Program-made: the position numbers and the translations under genes
Part shown: in pieces, positions 47,224 to 60,539 of the stretch
Position numbering within the stretch: the stretch's first letter is position 1
Layout: every line of letters begins with the position of its first letter
The notes under the pieces: generated by a model
Databases searched by the model: none
The model's input: only the letters and a program-made list of their open reading frames with translations
What the model was told of the DNA's origin: nothing
NCBI GenBank assembly: GCA_947846985.1
Contig: CANTUZ010000025.1
Location: 7,934,100 to 7,998,099, forward strand
Reading direction: 5' to 3'
Origin: Fratercula arctica
Lineage: Eukaryota > Chordata > Aves > Charadriiformes > Alcidae
Length of the DNA stretch: 64,000 nt

Positions 47224-49628
47224 CTAAGCAATCCAGGAGGTTTCTGGAATGTGTTGATGATAACTTCCTTCTCCAAGTGATGGAGGAGCCAACGAGGAAA
47301 GGTGCCATGCTGGACCTTGTTCTCACCAACAAGGAGGGGCTGGTGGGGAATGTGAAGCTCAAGGGCAGCATTGGCTGCAGTGACCATGAGATGGTGGAGG
47401 TCAAGATCCTTAGGGTGGCGAGGAGGGCACACAGTAAGCTCACTACCCTGGACTTCAGGAGAGCAGACTTTGGCCTCTTGAGGGATCTGTTTGACAGAGT
47501 ACCATGGGATAAAGCCCTGGAGGGGAGAGGGGCCCAAGAAAGCTGACTAATATTCAAGGACCACCTCCTCCAAGCTCAGAAGTGATGCATCCCAACAAAG
47601 AGGAAGTTGGGCAAGAACACCAGGAGGCCTGCATGGATGAAGAAGGAGCTCGTGGACAAGCTGAAACGCAAACAGGAAGCCTACAGAGGGTGGAAGCAAG
47701 GACAGGTAGCCTGGGAGGAATACAGTGAAATTATCTGAGCAGCCAGGGATCGGGTTAGGAAAACTAAAGCCCAGATAGAGATAAATCTGGCCAGGGATGT
47801 CAAGGGTAAAAAGAAAAGCTTCTACAGGTACGTCAGTGACAAAAAGAAAACTAGGGAAAATGTGGGCCCTCTCTGGAAGGAAACAGGAAACCTGGTTACC
47901 TGGGATCTTGAGAAGGCTGAGGTACTCAATGACTTTTTTGCCTCATTCTTCACTGGCAAGTGCTCTAGCCACACTGCTTAAGTTGCAGAAGGCAAAAACA
48001 GGGACTGGGAGAATGAGGAACTGGCCGCTGTAGGAGAAGACCAGGTTTGACACCTTCTTCTGAGGAACCTAAAGGTGCACAAAACCATGGGACCTGATGA
48101 GATACATCCACAGGTCCTGAGGGAGCTGGCAGATGAAGTCGCCAAGCCGCTTTCCATCATATTTGAAAAGTTGTGGCAGTCTGGTGAAGTTCCCACTGAC
48201 TGGAAAAGGGGGAACAGAACCCCCATTTTCACAAAGGGAAAATAGGAAGACCTGGGGAGTTACAGGCCGGTCAGACTCACCTCTGTGCCTGGCAAGATCA
48301 TGGAGCAGATCCTCCTGGAATCTCTGCTAAGGCACATGGAAAATAAGGAGGTGACTGGTGACAGCCAACATGGCTTCACCAAGGGCAAGTCATGCCTGAC
48401 AAATTTCATGGCCTTCTACAGCGGGGTTACAGCATTGGTGGATAAGGAGAGAGCAACCAACGTCATCTACCTGGACTTATGCAAAGCATCTGACACTGTC
48501 TCATACGACATCCTGGTCTCCAAATTGGAGAGACATGGATTTGACGTAAGGACCACTCGGTGGATAAGTAATTGGCTGGATGGTCGCAATCAAAGGGTTG
48601 AGGTCAATGGCTTCATGTCCAAGTGGTGACCAAGTGACGACCTGATGTTCCTCAGGGGCCGGTATCGGAGCTGGTGCCATTTAACGTCTTTGTTGGTGAC
48701 ATGGACAGTGGGATTGAGTGCACCCTCAGCAAGTTTGCCAATGACACCATGCTGTGTGGAGCGGTCAACACACTCGAGGGCAGGGATGCCATCCAGAGGG
48801 ACCTTGACAGGCTGGAGAGGTGGGCCCGTGCAAACCTTATGAAGTTCAACAAGGCCAAGTGCAAGGTCCTGCACCTGGGTCATGGCAATCCCAGGCACAA
48901 ATACAGACAGGCTGGGCAGAGAATGGCTTGAGAGCAGCCCTGAGGAGAAGGACTTGGGGGTGCTGGTGGACGAGAAGCTCAACATGAGCTGGCAATGCGC
49001 GCTTGCAGCCCAGAAAGCCAACCGCATCCTGGGCTGTATCAAAAGAAGCGTGGCCAGCAGATCGAGGGAGGTGATTCTGCCCCTCTACTCTGCTCTAGTG
49101 AGACCCCACCTAGAGTACTGCATCCAGCTCTGGAGTCCTCAGCACAAGAAGGACATGGGCCTGTTGGAACAGGTCCAGAGGAGGGCCACGAAGATGATCA
49201 GAGGGCTGGAGCACCTATGCTATGAGGACAGGCTGAGAGAGTTGGGGTTGTTCAGCCTGGAGAAGAGAAGGCTCCGGGGAGACCTTATAGCAGCCTTCTA
49301 GTACCTGAAGGGGGTCTTCAGGAAAGATGGGGATGGACTCTTTATGAGGGAGTGTAGCGATAGGACAAGGGGTAACAGTTTTAAACTGAAAGAGGGGAGA
49401 TTTAGAATAGATATTAGGAAGAAATTCTTTACTGTAAGCGTGGTGAGACACCGGAACAGGTTGCCCAGAGAAGTTGTGGATGCCCCTTCCCTGGAAGTGT
49501 TCAAGGCCAGGCTGGATGGGGGTTTGAGCAACCTGGTCTAGTGGGAGGTGTCTCTGCCCAGGGCAGGGAGGTTGGAACTGGATGATCTTTAAGGTTCCTT
49601 CCAACTTAAACCATTCTATGATTCTATC
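47224..49628 (+). mobile_element. Long CR1 copy with degraded ORF2
   Basis: Begins inside the endonuclease (SKQSRRFLECVDDNFLLQ, then GCSDHEMVEVKI, frame 47277-47546) and ends in AAACCATTCTATGATTCTAT at 49628. RT pieces: 48285-48629 ([48 protein letters not shown]), 48674-48931 (catalytic stretch reads KFANDTML, with Asn in place of the first Asp of FADD), 48882-49301 ([31 protein letters not shown]) and 49344-49541 (RLPREVVDAPSLEVF). Stops and frameshifts throughout; non-functional. Confidence 0.93.
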
Positions 49629-52344
49629 ATTTACATGAAAAAAAATTAGATTTTTCTGGTTGCAAATTTAGGCCTTCCTCCAGCAAAGATTTACAGCACT
49701 GAGTAGGACTGTTTTATACAAGGTGTATCCCCAAGGTCTTCAGGTAGACATAGTGCTTAATTAAGATCATGCAGTGGTCCTTGTGGAAATAAGCCTTACT
49801 CTTATTACACTTAGAGACAATGATGTATGAATTACAATAGTAATTATGATATCACTTCTACATGTAGTGCAAGCATATTATTCCCCATGTCTAAAGATAC
49901 ATCATCTTAAATAAACAAGACTGGCAAAGAACAAGGAAGCAGTGTCTTGAGGAGATGATCTGTTCAAGGTCAGTGTAGCAAGTCAGCAGAAGACCCTCAA
50001 CTAGGATTTAGGAGATATGTATTTAATGTTCCTTCTTGTCCAGGAAGCCACTCATTCCTGTCAATCAGATTTTGAAATTTAGGCAGCAGTGAGACAAAAG
50101 GAAAAATTCTATGTCAAGAAGGAGAGATATTTTTTTCTTATCTATACCATGGCAAAAAAGATTCAGGTATTAGTAGTCCTCCTGTTGGTGGAGTACTTAG
50201 CTGATAATGTTGCTCCTGCTTACATTATGTGAAGATTTATTTAGTGACTCTTCACCTTTAATTTTAGCAGACGTAGAGGATCTTTTGATCAATGGCAGCC
50301 TTTACCCATCATGGATTTTTTGTTGTTTTTTTTTTAATGAAGCCACAGGAAAACATGTTTGATGTATATTATGTGTATAAATCAGCACCATATAGACTGA
50401 TTTAAAAAGTGATTTTCATTTGACAGCAAAGAAGTATCAGATTTTTCCCTTTCACTGTATTACCCTTTGTATTTGTATTTCCAATTAGATATGGCTAAAC
50501 ATTATGATATACATTCTTTAGGGTCAAATTCAGACAAGTATCCCGTGTATAACTAAAGAAAACTTAATTCTTCTTTTTCTTTTAGACAAACTGTAGAAAA
50601 TTTTTTTCTGTCTCCTTTTGTACATTTAAGTGGCCTTTTCTTGCTGTTACTTATTTGAAATAAAGAGGTGTCCAAATGTCTCATTCAGGATTGGGTCCTG
50701 TTCTGTTATGTCACTGTGCATGGATATAGTCTCAAATGTTTATACACTGCATACAGTAAAATACTGAAGTGCTTCAGTGTCTGAGGTAGCCTGTTTACCA
50801 CGGCATCTCAGAGGATCCCTGTGAGTCCCTGACCCCTTGCTGAGGATTAACTTGAAACATTTCTGTGCATTTTACATCTATATTCTATTCATTTCCCATT
50901 TAAGTCAACAAGAGTACTTGCAGGATTGAATCCATGATAAAGGTGGAACTTGTACAAAAGGAACATATAGTACAGTGTAAGACTGATTCTATGAAACATT
51001 TAACTTTGGTTTCAAGGGAAATACTATAAATCTTTGCTGGATGCTGTTTTTTTCTGTAGCCAGATATTACTGTATTTCTATCCTGAAAAGGAAATAGTGG
51101 AGAAACAAAGCTAATGTCTCATAGACAAACATTTAAGGTGCAAGTTAAAATAAAATAATAATTAAAAAAACCCCAGACACAATCCTACAGTATTTAATCA
51201 CAGACATTTATTTGTCATGTACTTTTTAAACCAGTACGGAATGAATAATTTGGAAGGATCACTAGGTCTGTGTTTTTCAACTCCTTTACAAAGCAATACT
51301 AAGGTTTTGTTGTTTTTCCATCCACCTAGAAACAATGTCTTTGTTTTTGTCCTGTTGGTAGAGGGATGCAATATGTATGTGGTCATATTCCAGGATCACT
51401 CACTAGCAAAATACCTTGTGTTATTGAGTCTGTGATAGCTGTAAATGAATCTGTCCAGATGTGTCATGTAGTCTCCACAGAAAACTGACAGAACAGCAGA
51501 TTTCATGAGCTTAATTGAATGCGTATAAAGAATAAATTTTGTCTGATACATGAGTACTCTTGAGGGCAAATTTCAGGAAGGTCTAAGCCATTAGATCCAG
51601 GAGCAGGGAAGACAGAGATAGTCTGTGTAAAATTCTCAAACTTGAGAGGCGTTATTTCCATCAGAGTTGTCTGTGTGCAGGCAATCCACCTCAGGATGTG
51701 TTTCCTGGTGGTAGGAATGAAACCTGCTTCCTGCCAACCTGTAATGGGGACATTTTGGGGGAAGGAATTTTCTCCTATCATACAAGTACTCCTCATGGAT
51801 GGAAAACAGAGCAAGGAGACACTACCTAGTTTTACTTAAATTGTGCTTCACATTCCCACAACAACCTTTCTAAGCTGGCACAGTCGGTCCTATACATGTG
51901 CTGCAGCTTCAGGATTGACTTAACTCAGCCTAAATGAGATGAGTGAGTCAGTTGCTGGTCCGACTGAAAACCCATCAGTCTTTGGCATACTTTCCTTTGG
52001 TTTCCAGGCTTATTCTTCAGTCAGATCTACTCAACAACCCATTTTACCCTGAAGCCACACAAACAATAAGGCCGATGCTGAGAAAGTGACAGGCCATGCA
52101 ACTGTTCTCTGCAGTAGCAACACCATGTTACTTCAGTTTAATCTGACCATGAAACTGCACATTTTTACTTTTGTGGATAAAATTCTTGTGTTTATCCTTT
52201 AGTCTATCTGCCTGTTTTCAATGAAATGCCTATAAACCTCTCGTGAACCTCCCTCTCTCTAATACGGTAGGTGAGGAGGATGGTGGCTGCTGTAGTGGCC
52301 CTTTCTCAGTGGAATCTGAAGGTATGTTTTTCTGATGTTTTCTT
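49629..52344. other. AT-rich DNA, no gene seen
   Basis: 2.7 kb without a recognisable domain, CR1, LTR or RNA gene. Short poly-A and poly-T runs only (for example near 50320). Confidence 0.55.
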
Positions 52345-52505
52345 AAAAGCCATCAATGATGGGGATTCCACCATTGGCCAAGGCAATCCGTTCTAATGCT
52401 TCACTCTTCTCCTAGTCAGGAATTTTTCCACTCAGGAAAGTGAATCTTGCTTGTGGGACTTCCTACAGCAACTTCCCTTCTTCTCACCCTGATCTTAACT
52501 TGTAG
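52345..52505 (-). mobile_element. Old CR1-like fossil
   Basis: In plus sense GATGGGGATTCCACCATTGG, then AATGCTTCACTCTTCTCCTA and AGGAATTTTTCC, mirroring the CR1 C-terminal coding region (FF..R..HWNRLP..VV type) but with many changes. It is much older than the other copies and abuts the CpG-rich block. Confidence 0.55.
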
Positions 52506-52923
52506 TCCGCGGGGAGGGGTTCTGTGCTTCCTCCTCGCCCGGCTCTGGCCGCTGCCTGTGGCGGGGATCGCCCTCCCCGCACTCCCACGCTTTCAGTTAT
52601 TGATGGTGGTGGCCGCCACCCGCGCTGCGTCGTGTCTCGCTCGCCCGCTCCCTCCCTCTCTCTCCATCACTGCAGCAGAGGCTTCACCGCAACGCGAAGC
52701 CCACACAGACACTCTGGTCCGCCCCTCTGATCTGTCACGCTTGGCGGCTCCTCTGGGAGGCTCCTTGCTCCCTTCCGCAGCCTCACGCCGCGAGCAGGAG
52801 GCAGCGGGGAGCGGAGGGAGCCGGGAACACTCCGCAGCCCGGCCGCGCCGCAACTCTCCGCCAGCTGCCCCGCCGGTAAGTGATGCTCTGGGCAGTGAGG
52901 CGGCCGCTGCTGCTCCTGGGCAA

Positions 52924-52957
<34 letters not shown>

Positions 52958-53140
52958 GCATGCTTGAGGCGGAGGAGGACTTCAACTTTTCCACCGGATT
53001 TTTCTTGCTGGGGAGGGATTTTTCTTGCTGTGGAGGGTCGTATCTCGGCGGTAAGCGGGAACAGTCTGCTCGGCTGCTGCTCACTCCAGCTCTATCCAGA
53101 GCTTGCTTGCTCTTTTGCACAGAGAGCAGGTTGCACAGAT
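52505..53140 (+). promoter_or_regulatory. CpG-island-like block with splice donors: candidate promoter and first exon
   Basis: Composition changes sharply from AT-rich to GC/CpG-rich at about 52505 (CCGCGGGGAGGGG) and back near 53140. Dense CpG occurs through 52520-52900. A strong splice-donor sequence, GCCG/GTAAGTGATG, lies at about 52873, and a weaker one (GGCG/GTAAGCGG) near 53050; both point to transcription on the + strand. A long poly-T run (about 52924-52960) sits in between. Long frames exist on both strands (235 and 197 codons), as expected from a low stop density in GC-rich DNA, and neither shows a domain. I take this as a 5' UTR and promoter of an unidentified host gene whose coding exons lie outside the window or in unrecognised positions downstream. 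Confidence 0.6.
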
Positions 53141-56100
53141 CCGAGGCAGTATGAGTGTCTGATCTGCTTTTGAAGCTGACTAGCATATTAAGGCAGGCAT
53201 AACTTTTGCATGCTAGGGGAGCAAAAACTAAAGGTGTTAAGGTTTGTGGAGATTCCAGATGTTTGAAGAAAACAAGCTTGCAGATGTTCTAGTGGTAAGG
53301 CTGGCAAGGAAAATCAAAGATGCAGGAAGGCTGTTGAGATTCCAGCTCCTTAGGGAACCAACACTTTCTAAGATGAGTTTAGAAGGGAACAGGCAGGGTT
53401 TCAGACAGAAACAGAAGAACAACAGGAAAAAAAAGAAGAAAGAAAATAAACAATTTAAGTGCTTTTGAAAACTTCCTTTTCTCAGTATAGGTTGCCTTCA
53501 AGGATTATGACTCACATTGACTACGTGCAAAGAATAGTTTAATGTTTATGACCCATAAGGGGGAGGAAGGACTCCCTTACAGCTTCAGGAAAGGACTTTT
53601 CCAAAACACACTAAGATACTGCTTTCCTGGTGCTTTGAGGATTTAGATTCCCAATATGTCTCCGGCAGTACATGGGGAGGGGAGCGTGGAGAAAGGTTGG
53701 TTTCTTGGACACAACCTTTACTGAAGTCACAGTGGGGAAAATTATAGTCTAGGACCCAGGGTTAGGAAGAGCCATGGGATGGCAATGTTTTTTGAGGTGA
53801 TCACCATCTAATTTAATGAGGATTGCAGGGCAGAAGAGGCCAAGGGATGCAAAGAGGCCAAAGGGGCTGGTCCAGCAGAACACCCCAGGGACAACAAGGC
53901 CGAGTGACATGGGGGTAATTGAACATGGAGGTCACTGAGTCTTGGATGCCTAATCCTGCAAAGCACTGTGGGTGCGGTGTGAGGGGTGAGGGTGGGAGCC
54001 GAGTCATACTGTCTGGGGCAGCCATGGCACATCTGTACAGAAAGGGGAGGCTAAGGAGAGAAGGAAGTAACGAGGAAGAAGCATATAAAGATAGGTGGGG
54101 AGGAGGGAGATCGTCTCATCCAGAGGCTCCTCCATGACTGATAGTATCCATCTCTCCTTCCTGTAAAGGATTAGGAGGCTGATGAGTGTATCTCTGATGG
54201 AGGCGTGTGTGTGCGTGGATTGCAGAGGTTAGTACAACACAAGGGAAACCTACCCAGACAAACACAATTGGTACTGCTGGTACTTGGGCTGCATTGCACT
54301 GCAGTGCAGGGAACTCACAGCGACTCTTGCCTTAGGAGAGAGAGAGATGCTGAATTGATCTGTCGAGATGTCACAAACTATGCCAAAGATTATTGCTTTG
54401 CAAGAAAAATGTAGATAGAACTGGAAGTAGAACTGTAAGGAGATTTTGGAAGGAACTTCCTGATGAATTTACAATTAACCACAAAGGATTTTAGGGGGAA
54501 AAAAAACCCAAACCCAAATAAAATTCTCTGATTAGAATCATTGTAAATGGTATACTTCTGTCAGAAGTGTTCTTCCTCTGAGTTCTCTATGAGAAAGAGC
54601 CCTGTTTTAACTATGCCATATGTCCTCCTGAATTATTGAAGTTTTACAATGGATTATCTTTTAATGGATTGAGGTCTTTGTGGGAATGAAAACTACCATT
54701 GTGCTGTTTCATGCAATATTCAGCATTTCCCCCTCTAATTAAGCATTTATTCAGCATTTTCATAGAGAACAAGACACTGTGGTAAACTGGAGATGCCATT
54801 CCTTCCTCCTCAGCTAGTAATTTTCTGCAATTTTACTGAATGATAACATGCATTAAATCTTACTGTTTCAGTGCATATTTTGTGGGTTTTTTTATCTGTT
54901 TCTGTAATGTCAGAACAGGAAGCATTGCTTTTCTGAATTCCAAAGAAATGCAGAATTCGCTAAAACATAGTCACAGTGCATTCCAAGTGGACTTTTATAT
55001 ATATTTTGAGGAAAGCTTTGCATAGGCCAAATATTGCAAAAAGATAGTCTGTCAATTAACATTACTGACAGAGGTGGTGCCTCCAAACATCTTCAAACAA
55101 TACTCAAAGAAAAAGAAGAAACAATGGTTTAATGTCTATATTTCTGAAGCTGTATCCCTATTCAATAAAGATGACCCTGAATATCAGTGGTACAGACTAG
55201 ACATAGCCTTTCTCTGATGGCAACTTGATGTAAAATCACATGTCATTGCATTCTGTAAAAATAGATTTGTATTTGGCCGAATAAGATCAAGCCAAGTGTT
55301 TTCTGATTATATATTTGAGAAATCTAATTAATTTTTAATAATAGTAAAATGAAGGAGTTAGTTTTTTCTCAGTTCTGAGCAACATGCAAGAAAGATGTTT
55401 GCAGCAGAGGAAGATTGCATGAAGCATTCAGTTATATTTGCAAAATATGGTGTTACCACAGGTGACAACATGAAATCTATAATCGAGATTATATGTACCT
55501 GATTATATAAGCTTGTGTAAGTTGCTTGCAGTAATGGCTGATTTCAAATGAATTTTTAAAATGATGTGTTCCAAAGCAGAGAGGACAAACATTTATCCAC
55601 AGTGGTCCTGATCCTCCCATTAAAATAAGTGTGAATTGTATTGTACATTTCAGTGGGAACCAGAATGAATTCAGCTATATAATTATATAAAATTTTTTTT
55701 GGTATGAAAATAATATTAATGAAGATATTTCACATTCTCAGTCATATAAAAGTTGTTTCAGCCTCACAGGCAGATCACTTGGGCTGTATGTTGCTGTGAA
55801 TCTTTGCAATCCATATGTATCACAGGATGCATATCAACGCTTGTTTAAACAAAATCTCTTCAAGTAGATTAAATGTGTTTGCAGATCTGTGATAGGGAAC
55901 CCACAGCTCCTGCCATTGCCTTCGTATTATGTAGTGCATAATATTTTCCTCTTAAAACATATCAGAGTCCTTTTTAAAATGATAGAGGACTGAATTTAGA
56001 GCTTTTCCTTTAAGTGATTGTAAGCAGTTAAATGGAAAAATTAATTGAAACTATGCTCAAAGTATTGACACTGGGAAGAAAACAGATATTTAAATTTTTC

Positions 56101-57989
56101 TTTTAAATTAGCAAACTGGTTCAGTTTTAAGTTAAATGTGATATATTATTTGGTAACTATGTTACAAAACATGGTGGGCCTTTTTTCCATAAAACACTGG
56201 TAGACAACTGCAAAAATGAGCCTCATGAGCTTTTAATTTATCTTTGATTTTTGTGTATCACTACGTGGTTCTTCTAGAGTCATTCTAAACATGCAGAGTA
56301 CCTATTCTCCTGTAAATATATATGTTGCCAGTCTGTGCTATGTTAGTCAGGCTTGGTCTCAAATTACCATTTTTATGTCAGTGAGAGATAAATACATGTG
56401 CATTAAATACAATCAAATGCAGATTTCTTTAGCGTGTCCCTTTATTAAAAACCCGAATGGGGGGGGTAAAGCAGTGCCAAGCACATCCTTTCCTCCTCTG
56501 TGGTTCAAACTCTCAGTCACTTCCCCACCCAGAGAGAATAATAAAAGTTTAAATGCTGCAGACATAACAATCAAATTGCTTAAGGTGTAATACAGTTTAT
56601 TCATTAAGATATTGTAATGCCATTTTGTTTCTAAGGCTGAATTCTTACCTGTTTGTTTGCATTTCTGCTGACTGGCTGCTGACAGTAAAGACTTGCAACA
56701 CATCAACAAAACATCAGAGACTTTCATGATTAGGTGGGCATTCCATCCAAATATTTCTAACTGAACTAAAATTGTACCATAATGAAAATATGAATGACAC
56801 CTACTACATCATGTAGCTGTTTTAGCACCCAAGGCATATAGCTTTATATTGATCTAAGACTCATGAAAAATATGGTGTTGCTGCAGCTTCATGTATCCTT
56901 GCCAGCAGCAAGATTTTTTTTAAAGATAAAGCAGCATCCCATTAGCTGGCTCTCTCCTTCTCAGTAGGTTATTTTTGTGGTCATGGCTGTGTGGGTCTAG
57001 TTATGTGCTTTGTTCCAGGATGGTAATCTGCATCTCACAAGCACATCTAGATTTTTGACTGAAAATCCAAGTTGCAGTTGATAGCAGCATTAAAGCATCC
57101 TGTAGGTTTTTTTCCCCATTAGTGATCATACAAGTTGTGTATAGGGAAGAGTTTCAGGAAATACATCATGAAAACTGATTATTTAGAAATACAGATAACC
57201 ATGGAACTAAGAGGTGACTTTGCTCATAGCATCTCATAGGGCCTCTAGGTCTTTAAGTGGCACCATTTTCATGACCTGTAAAGCTGGAAGATATACTTCC
57301 CTTTCTGTAAGAGTAACAGTGCTAATCCCAAGAAGCTGTTTTTCCAAACTGGATTCCACCCTTTCCCCCCCATCCCCCCAACCATGATAGTTTTTGCTTT
57401 TTTTCTGGGAATCTCAGCAATTGATGCAGCTTTACAAATGAAGTGGTCTACTGAGCTGCTCCCAAGGCAGAGAAATTAGTGGTTCCTCAGAGCACTACTT
57501 CCAGTTGGAAATCACTCCTCTTGAACATGTATCTTTTTGTTGTTTCTTTTTTAAATGTGTGGATTCTTGAAATCTTGCCTCTTGGACAGCTGATGGTATG
57601 TCTCAGATCCTTGCTGTGTATAAAAATGGGACGAAATATATATTTCTTTTCCTTAAAAATAACACACTTAAAAATTCTGTCACAAAATATATCCAAGCAC
57701 CACCAACAATAAAGATAAGATCAACAGTATATTTTTCCATTTCCTGATCATATTGAAAGCTCTCTGCAGGGCATTTGTGATATCTTTCTTGTACAGATAT
57801 GAAGGCACCAGATACTATTTGGCATTTTCCTTTTTAACTCTCAAGCCAATGAAATAAATTGCTTAGTACAGATTATGGAAGATCCTATAGTGATGGCTCA
57901 TTAGTGCTCTTTGAGGGGATTTACAGATCTGTGAATGACTGGGGTGCTGGTCCTGAAAGGAAAGGTAAGACCAAGTATTACTTGGTGGC
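53141..57989. other. Probable intron or intergenic DNA, no exon identified
   Basis: 4.8 kb of mostly AT-rich single-copy sequence downstream of the CpG block. A GTAAGG-type donor occurs near 53294. Frames up to about 100 codons show no domain. No CR1, LTR or RNA gene recognised. Confidence 0.5.
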
Positions 57990-58390
57990 ATTGTGATATA
58001 ATCAATCTGCCAGGCCTCCCCATATTTATATTTCAGCCATCGTCCTCCATACCAAAGAGGCTTCAAACGCTTGGCTTGCTTGATTGCAGCGCATGTCTCA
58101 CATTCATGGATGACCTGTGCAATAGTGTCCATGGTCAAGTCCACCCCTCGGTCACGAGCCCATCTATATGTCGCATCTCTTCCTTGATGGCCTGAGGTGT
58201 CATGGGCCCACCGAGCTATGAATAGTTCACCCTTACGTCGCCAGTCCAGATCCACCTGAGCCACTTCAATCCTAGCAGCCCGATCCACCTGCTGGTTGTT
58301 CTGATGTTCCCCAGATTCTTGGGTACGTGGGCATCTACGTGGCGTACTTTCACACCCAGATTCTCTATCCGGGCAGCAATATCTTGCCAT
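57990..58390 (-). pseudogene. pol: Integrase N-terminal remnant of provirus 2
   Basis: Carries the HHCC zinc domain (FIARWAHDTSGHQGRDATY, then QVIHECETC) and the start of the catalytic core, WQIDYITMPP, with the first Asp present. Homology with provirus 1 ends near 57990; the rest of the core is absent. Confidence 0.88.
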
Positions 58391-58893
58391 AGTTCAGCAG
58401 CCCAGATGGGTTTGCCTCTGCGCTGCCAGTTGCCCTGCTTCCACTGCTGTAACCACCCCCACAGAGCATTTGCCACCATCCATGAGTCAGTACAGAGATA
58501 AAGTACTGGCCATTTTTCTCGCTCGGCAATGTCCAAACCCAGATGGATGGCTTTCACCTCTGCAAACTGGCTCGATTCACCTTGTCCTTCACTGGCTTCT
58601 GCAACTTGTCGTGTAGGACTCCACACAGCAGCCTTCCACTTCCGATGCTTTCCCACAATCCGGCAGGACCCATCAGTGAACAGGGCATGTTGCTTCTCAT
58701 TTTCTGGCAGTTTATTATATGGTGGGGCCTCTTCCGCACGCGTCACCTCCTCCTCTGGTGACATTCCAAAATCCTTGCCTTCTGGCCAGTCCATGATCAC
58801 TTCCAGAATTCCTGGGCGACTGGGGTTTCCCATTCGAGTTCGCTGTGTGATCAGTGCAATCCACTTATTTACTCCATGTAGCATCAGTTGCAT
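58216..58893 (-). pseudogene. pol: RNase H of provirus 2
   Basis: Frame shifted relative to RT. Active-site landmarks: ALFTDGSC, FAEVKAIHLGLDIAE, LCTDSWMVANALWGW and VRHVDAHVPKN, giving the D-E-D-D set. A second frameshift near 58310-58320 separates it from integrase. Confidence 0.9.
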
Positions 58894-60340
58894 GATGTGT
58901 GGTGGGGACCCTTTCTTTGAACATCCAACCCAGCACCGGCAGTCGAGGTGCTAAGAGGAGCTGTGCTTCTGTACCAACCACCTCTGAAGCAGCTCGAACC
59001 CCTTCATATGCTGCCAATAGCTCTCTTTCTGTTGGAGTGTAGCAGGCCTCGGATCCTCTGTATCCCCGACTCCAAAACCCTAGGGGTCGACCTCGGGTCT
59101 CCCCTGGTGCCTTCTGCCAGAGGCTCCAGGTAGGGCCATTCTCCCCAGCTGTGGTGTGGAGCACGTTTTTAACATCTTGTCCTGCCCGGACTGGCCCCAG
59201 GGCCACTGCATGGACTATTTCCTGTTTGATTTGTTCAAAAGCTTGTCGTTGCTCAGGACCCCATTTAAAATCGTTCTTCTTCCAGGTTACTTGATACAGA
59301 GGGCTTACAATTAGACTGTAATCTGGGATATGCATCCTCCAAAAACCCACAATGGCTAAGAAAGCTTGTGTTTCCTTCTTACTAGTTGGTGGAGACATAG
59401 CTGCTATTTTGTTGATCACATCCATGGGGATCTGTTGGCGTCCATCTTGCCATTTTATTCCTAAGAACTGGATCTCCTGCGCAGGTCCCTTGACCTTACT
59501 TTGGTTTATGGCAAAACCAGCTTTCAGAAGGATTCGGACTATTTCATTCCCTTTCTCAAAAACTTCTTCAGCTGTGTTTCCCCATACGATGATGTCATCA
59601 ATGTATTGCAGATGTTCTGGAGCTTCACCCTGTTCCAGTGCAGTCTGGATCAGTCCATGGCAAATGGTGGGGCTGTGTTTCCACCCCTGGGGCAGTCGAT
59701 TCCAGGTGTACTGGATGCCCCTCCAAGTGAAAGCAAACTGTGGCCTACACTCTGCTGCCAAAGGGATTGAGAAGAATGCATTCGCTATATCAATCGTGGC
59801 ATACCACTTGGCTGCCTTGGACTCCAGTTCATACTGGAGTTCTAGCATGTCCGGCACGGCAGTGCTCAGCGGTGGCGTGACTTCATTCAGGACACGACAG
59901 TCTACAGTTAGCCTCCACTCTCCATTAGATTTTCGCACCGGCCATGTGGGACTGTTAAAGGGTGAGCGAGTCTTGCTGATCACTCCTTGAACCTCTAGTT
60001 GACGAATCAGCTTATGGATGGGAATCAGAGAGTCTCGGTTAGTGCGATATTGCCGCCAATGCACCGTTGTGGTAGGAATTGGCACCTGTTTTTCTTCGAC
60101 CCTCAACAACCCCACAACAGAAGGGTCCTCCGAGAGACCAGGCAAGGTAGACAACTGTTTAACTTCCTCCGTCTCCAAGGCAGCTATGCCAAAGGCCCAC
60201 CGATACCCCTTTGGGTCCTTAAAATACCCTCTCCTGAGGTAATCTATACCAAGGATGCATGGAGCATCTGGGCCAGTCACAATGGGATGCTTTTGCCACT
60301 CATTCCCAGTTAGGCTCACTTCAGCCTCCAGTACAGTCAA
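58865..60340 (-). pseudogene. pol: Reverse transcriptase of provirus 2 (491 codons open)
   Basis: Single open frame from the end of protease to the RNase H border. Visible: ILGIDYLRRGYF; template-grip VISKTRSPFNSPTWPVRKSN; WRLTVDCRVLNEVTPPL; YATIDIANAFFSIPLA; TWNRLPQGWKHSPTICH; catalytic YIDD at 59594-59605 (LQYIDDIIVWG); FLGIKWQDGRQQIPMD; and the connection domain with AFLAIVGFWRMHIPDYS and YTPTERELLAAYEGV. All three expected RT aspartates are seen. It is part of a Pol polyprotein and leaves this frame near 58880 through a frameshift. Confidence 0.92.
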
Positions 60341-60518
60341 CTCTTGGGATCCCCCTGTGACCCCAGAAATACAAATGGGTTCTGCCCCCTCTATAGCTTG
60401 ATGGTATTAGAGTGCACTGTGCTCCTGTGTCCACTAGAGCCTTATACTCCTGTGGGTCTGATGTGCCCGGCCATCGAATCCACACTGTCCAATAAACCCG
60501 GTTGTCCCTTTCCTCCAC
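60321..60518 (-). pseudogene. pro: Protease of provirus 2 (frameshifted)
   Basis: WTVWIRWPGTSDPQEYKALV precedes the active-site DTGAQCTLIPS (DTG at 60423-60431). A frameshift near 60385 shifts the reading to the following SGVTGGSQELTVLEAEVSL, which is in the RT frame. Homologous to the protease of provirus 1. Confidence 0.82.
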
Positions 60519-60539
60519 CTGGCTGGAGGCAGGGCCCCT

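Noticed and set aside
52447..53186. Long overlapping frames on both strands (235 and 197 codons) in the GC-rich block
   Set aside because: Stops are rare in GC-rich DNA, the frames have low-complexity Arg/Ala/Ser/Pro composition and run through a poly-T/poly-F stretch, and no domain is recognisable. A 5' UTR/promoter is more likely.
57487..57712. Frames of 70-77 codons just before the truncated provirus 2
   Set aside because: They lie outside recognisable retroviral homology, overlap on opposite strands and are poly-Lys/Phe rich; no evidence of coding.
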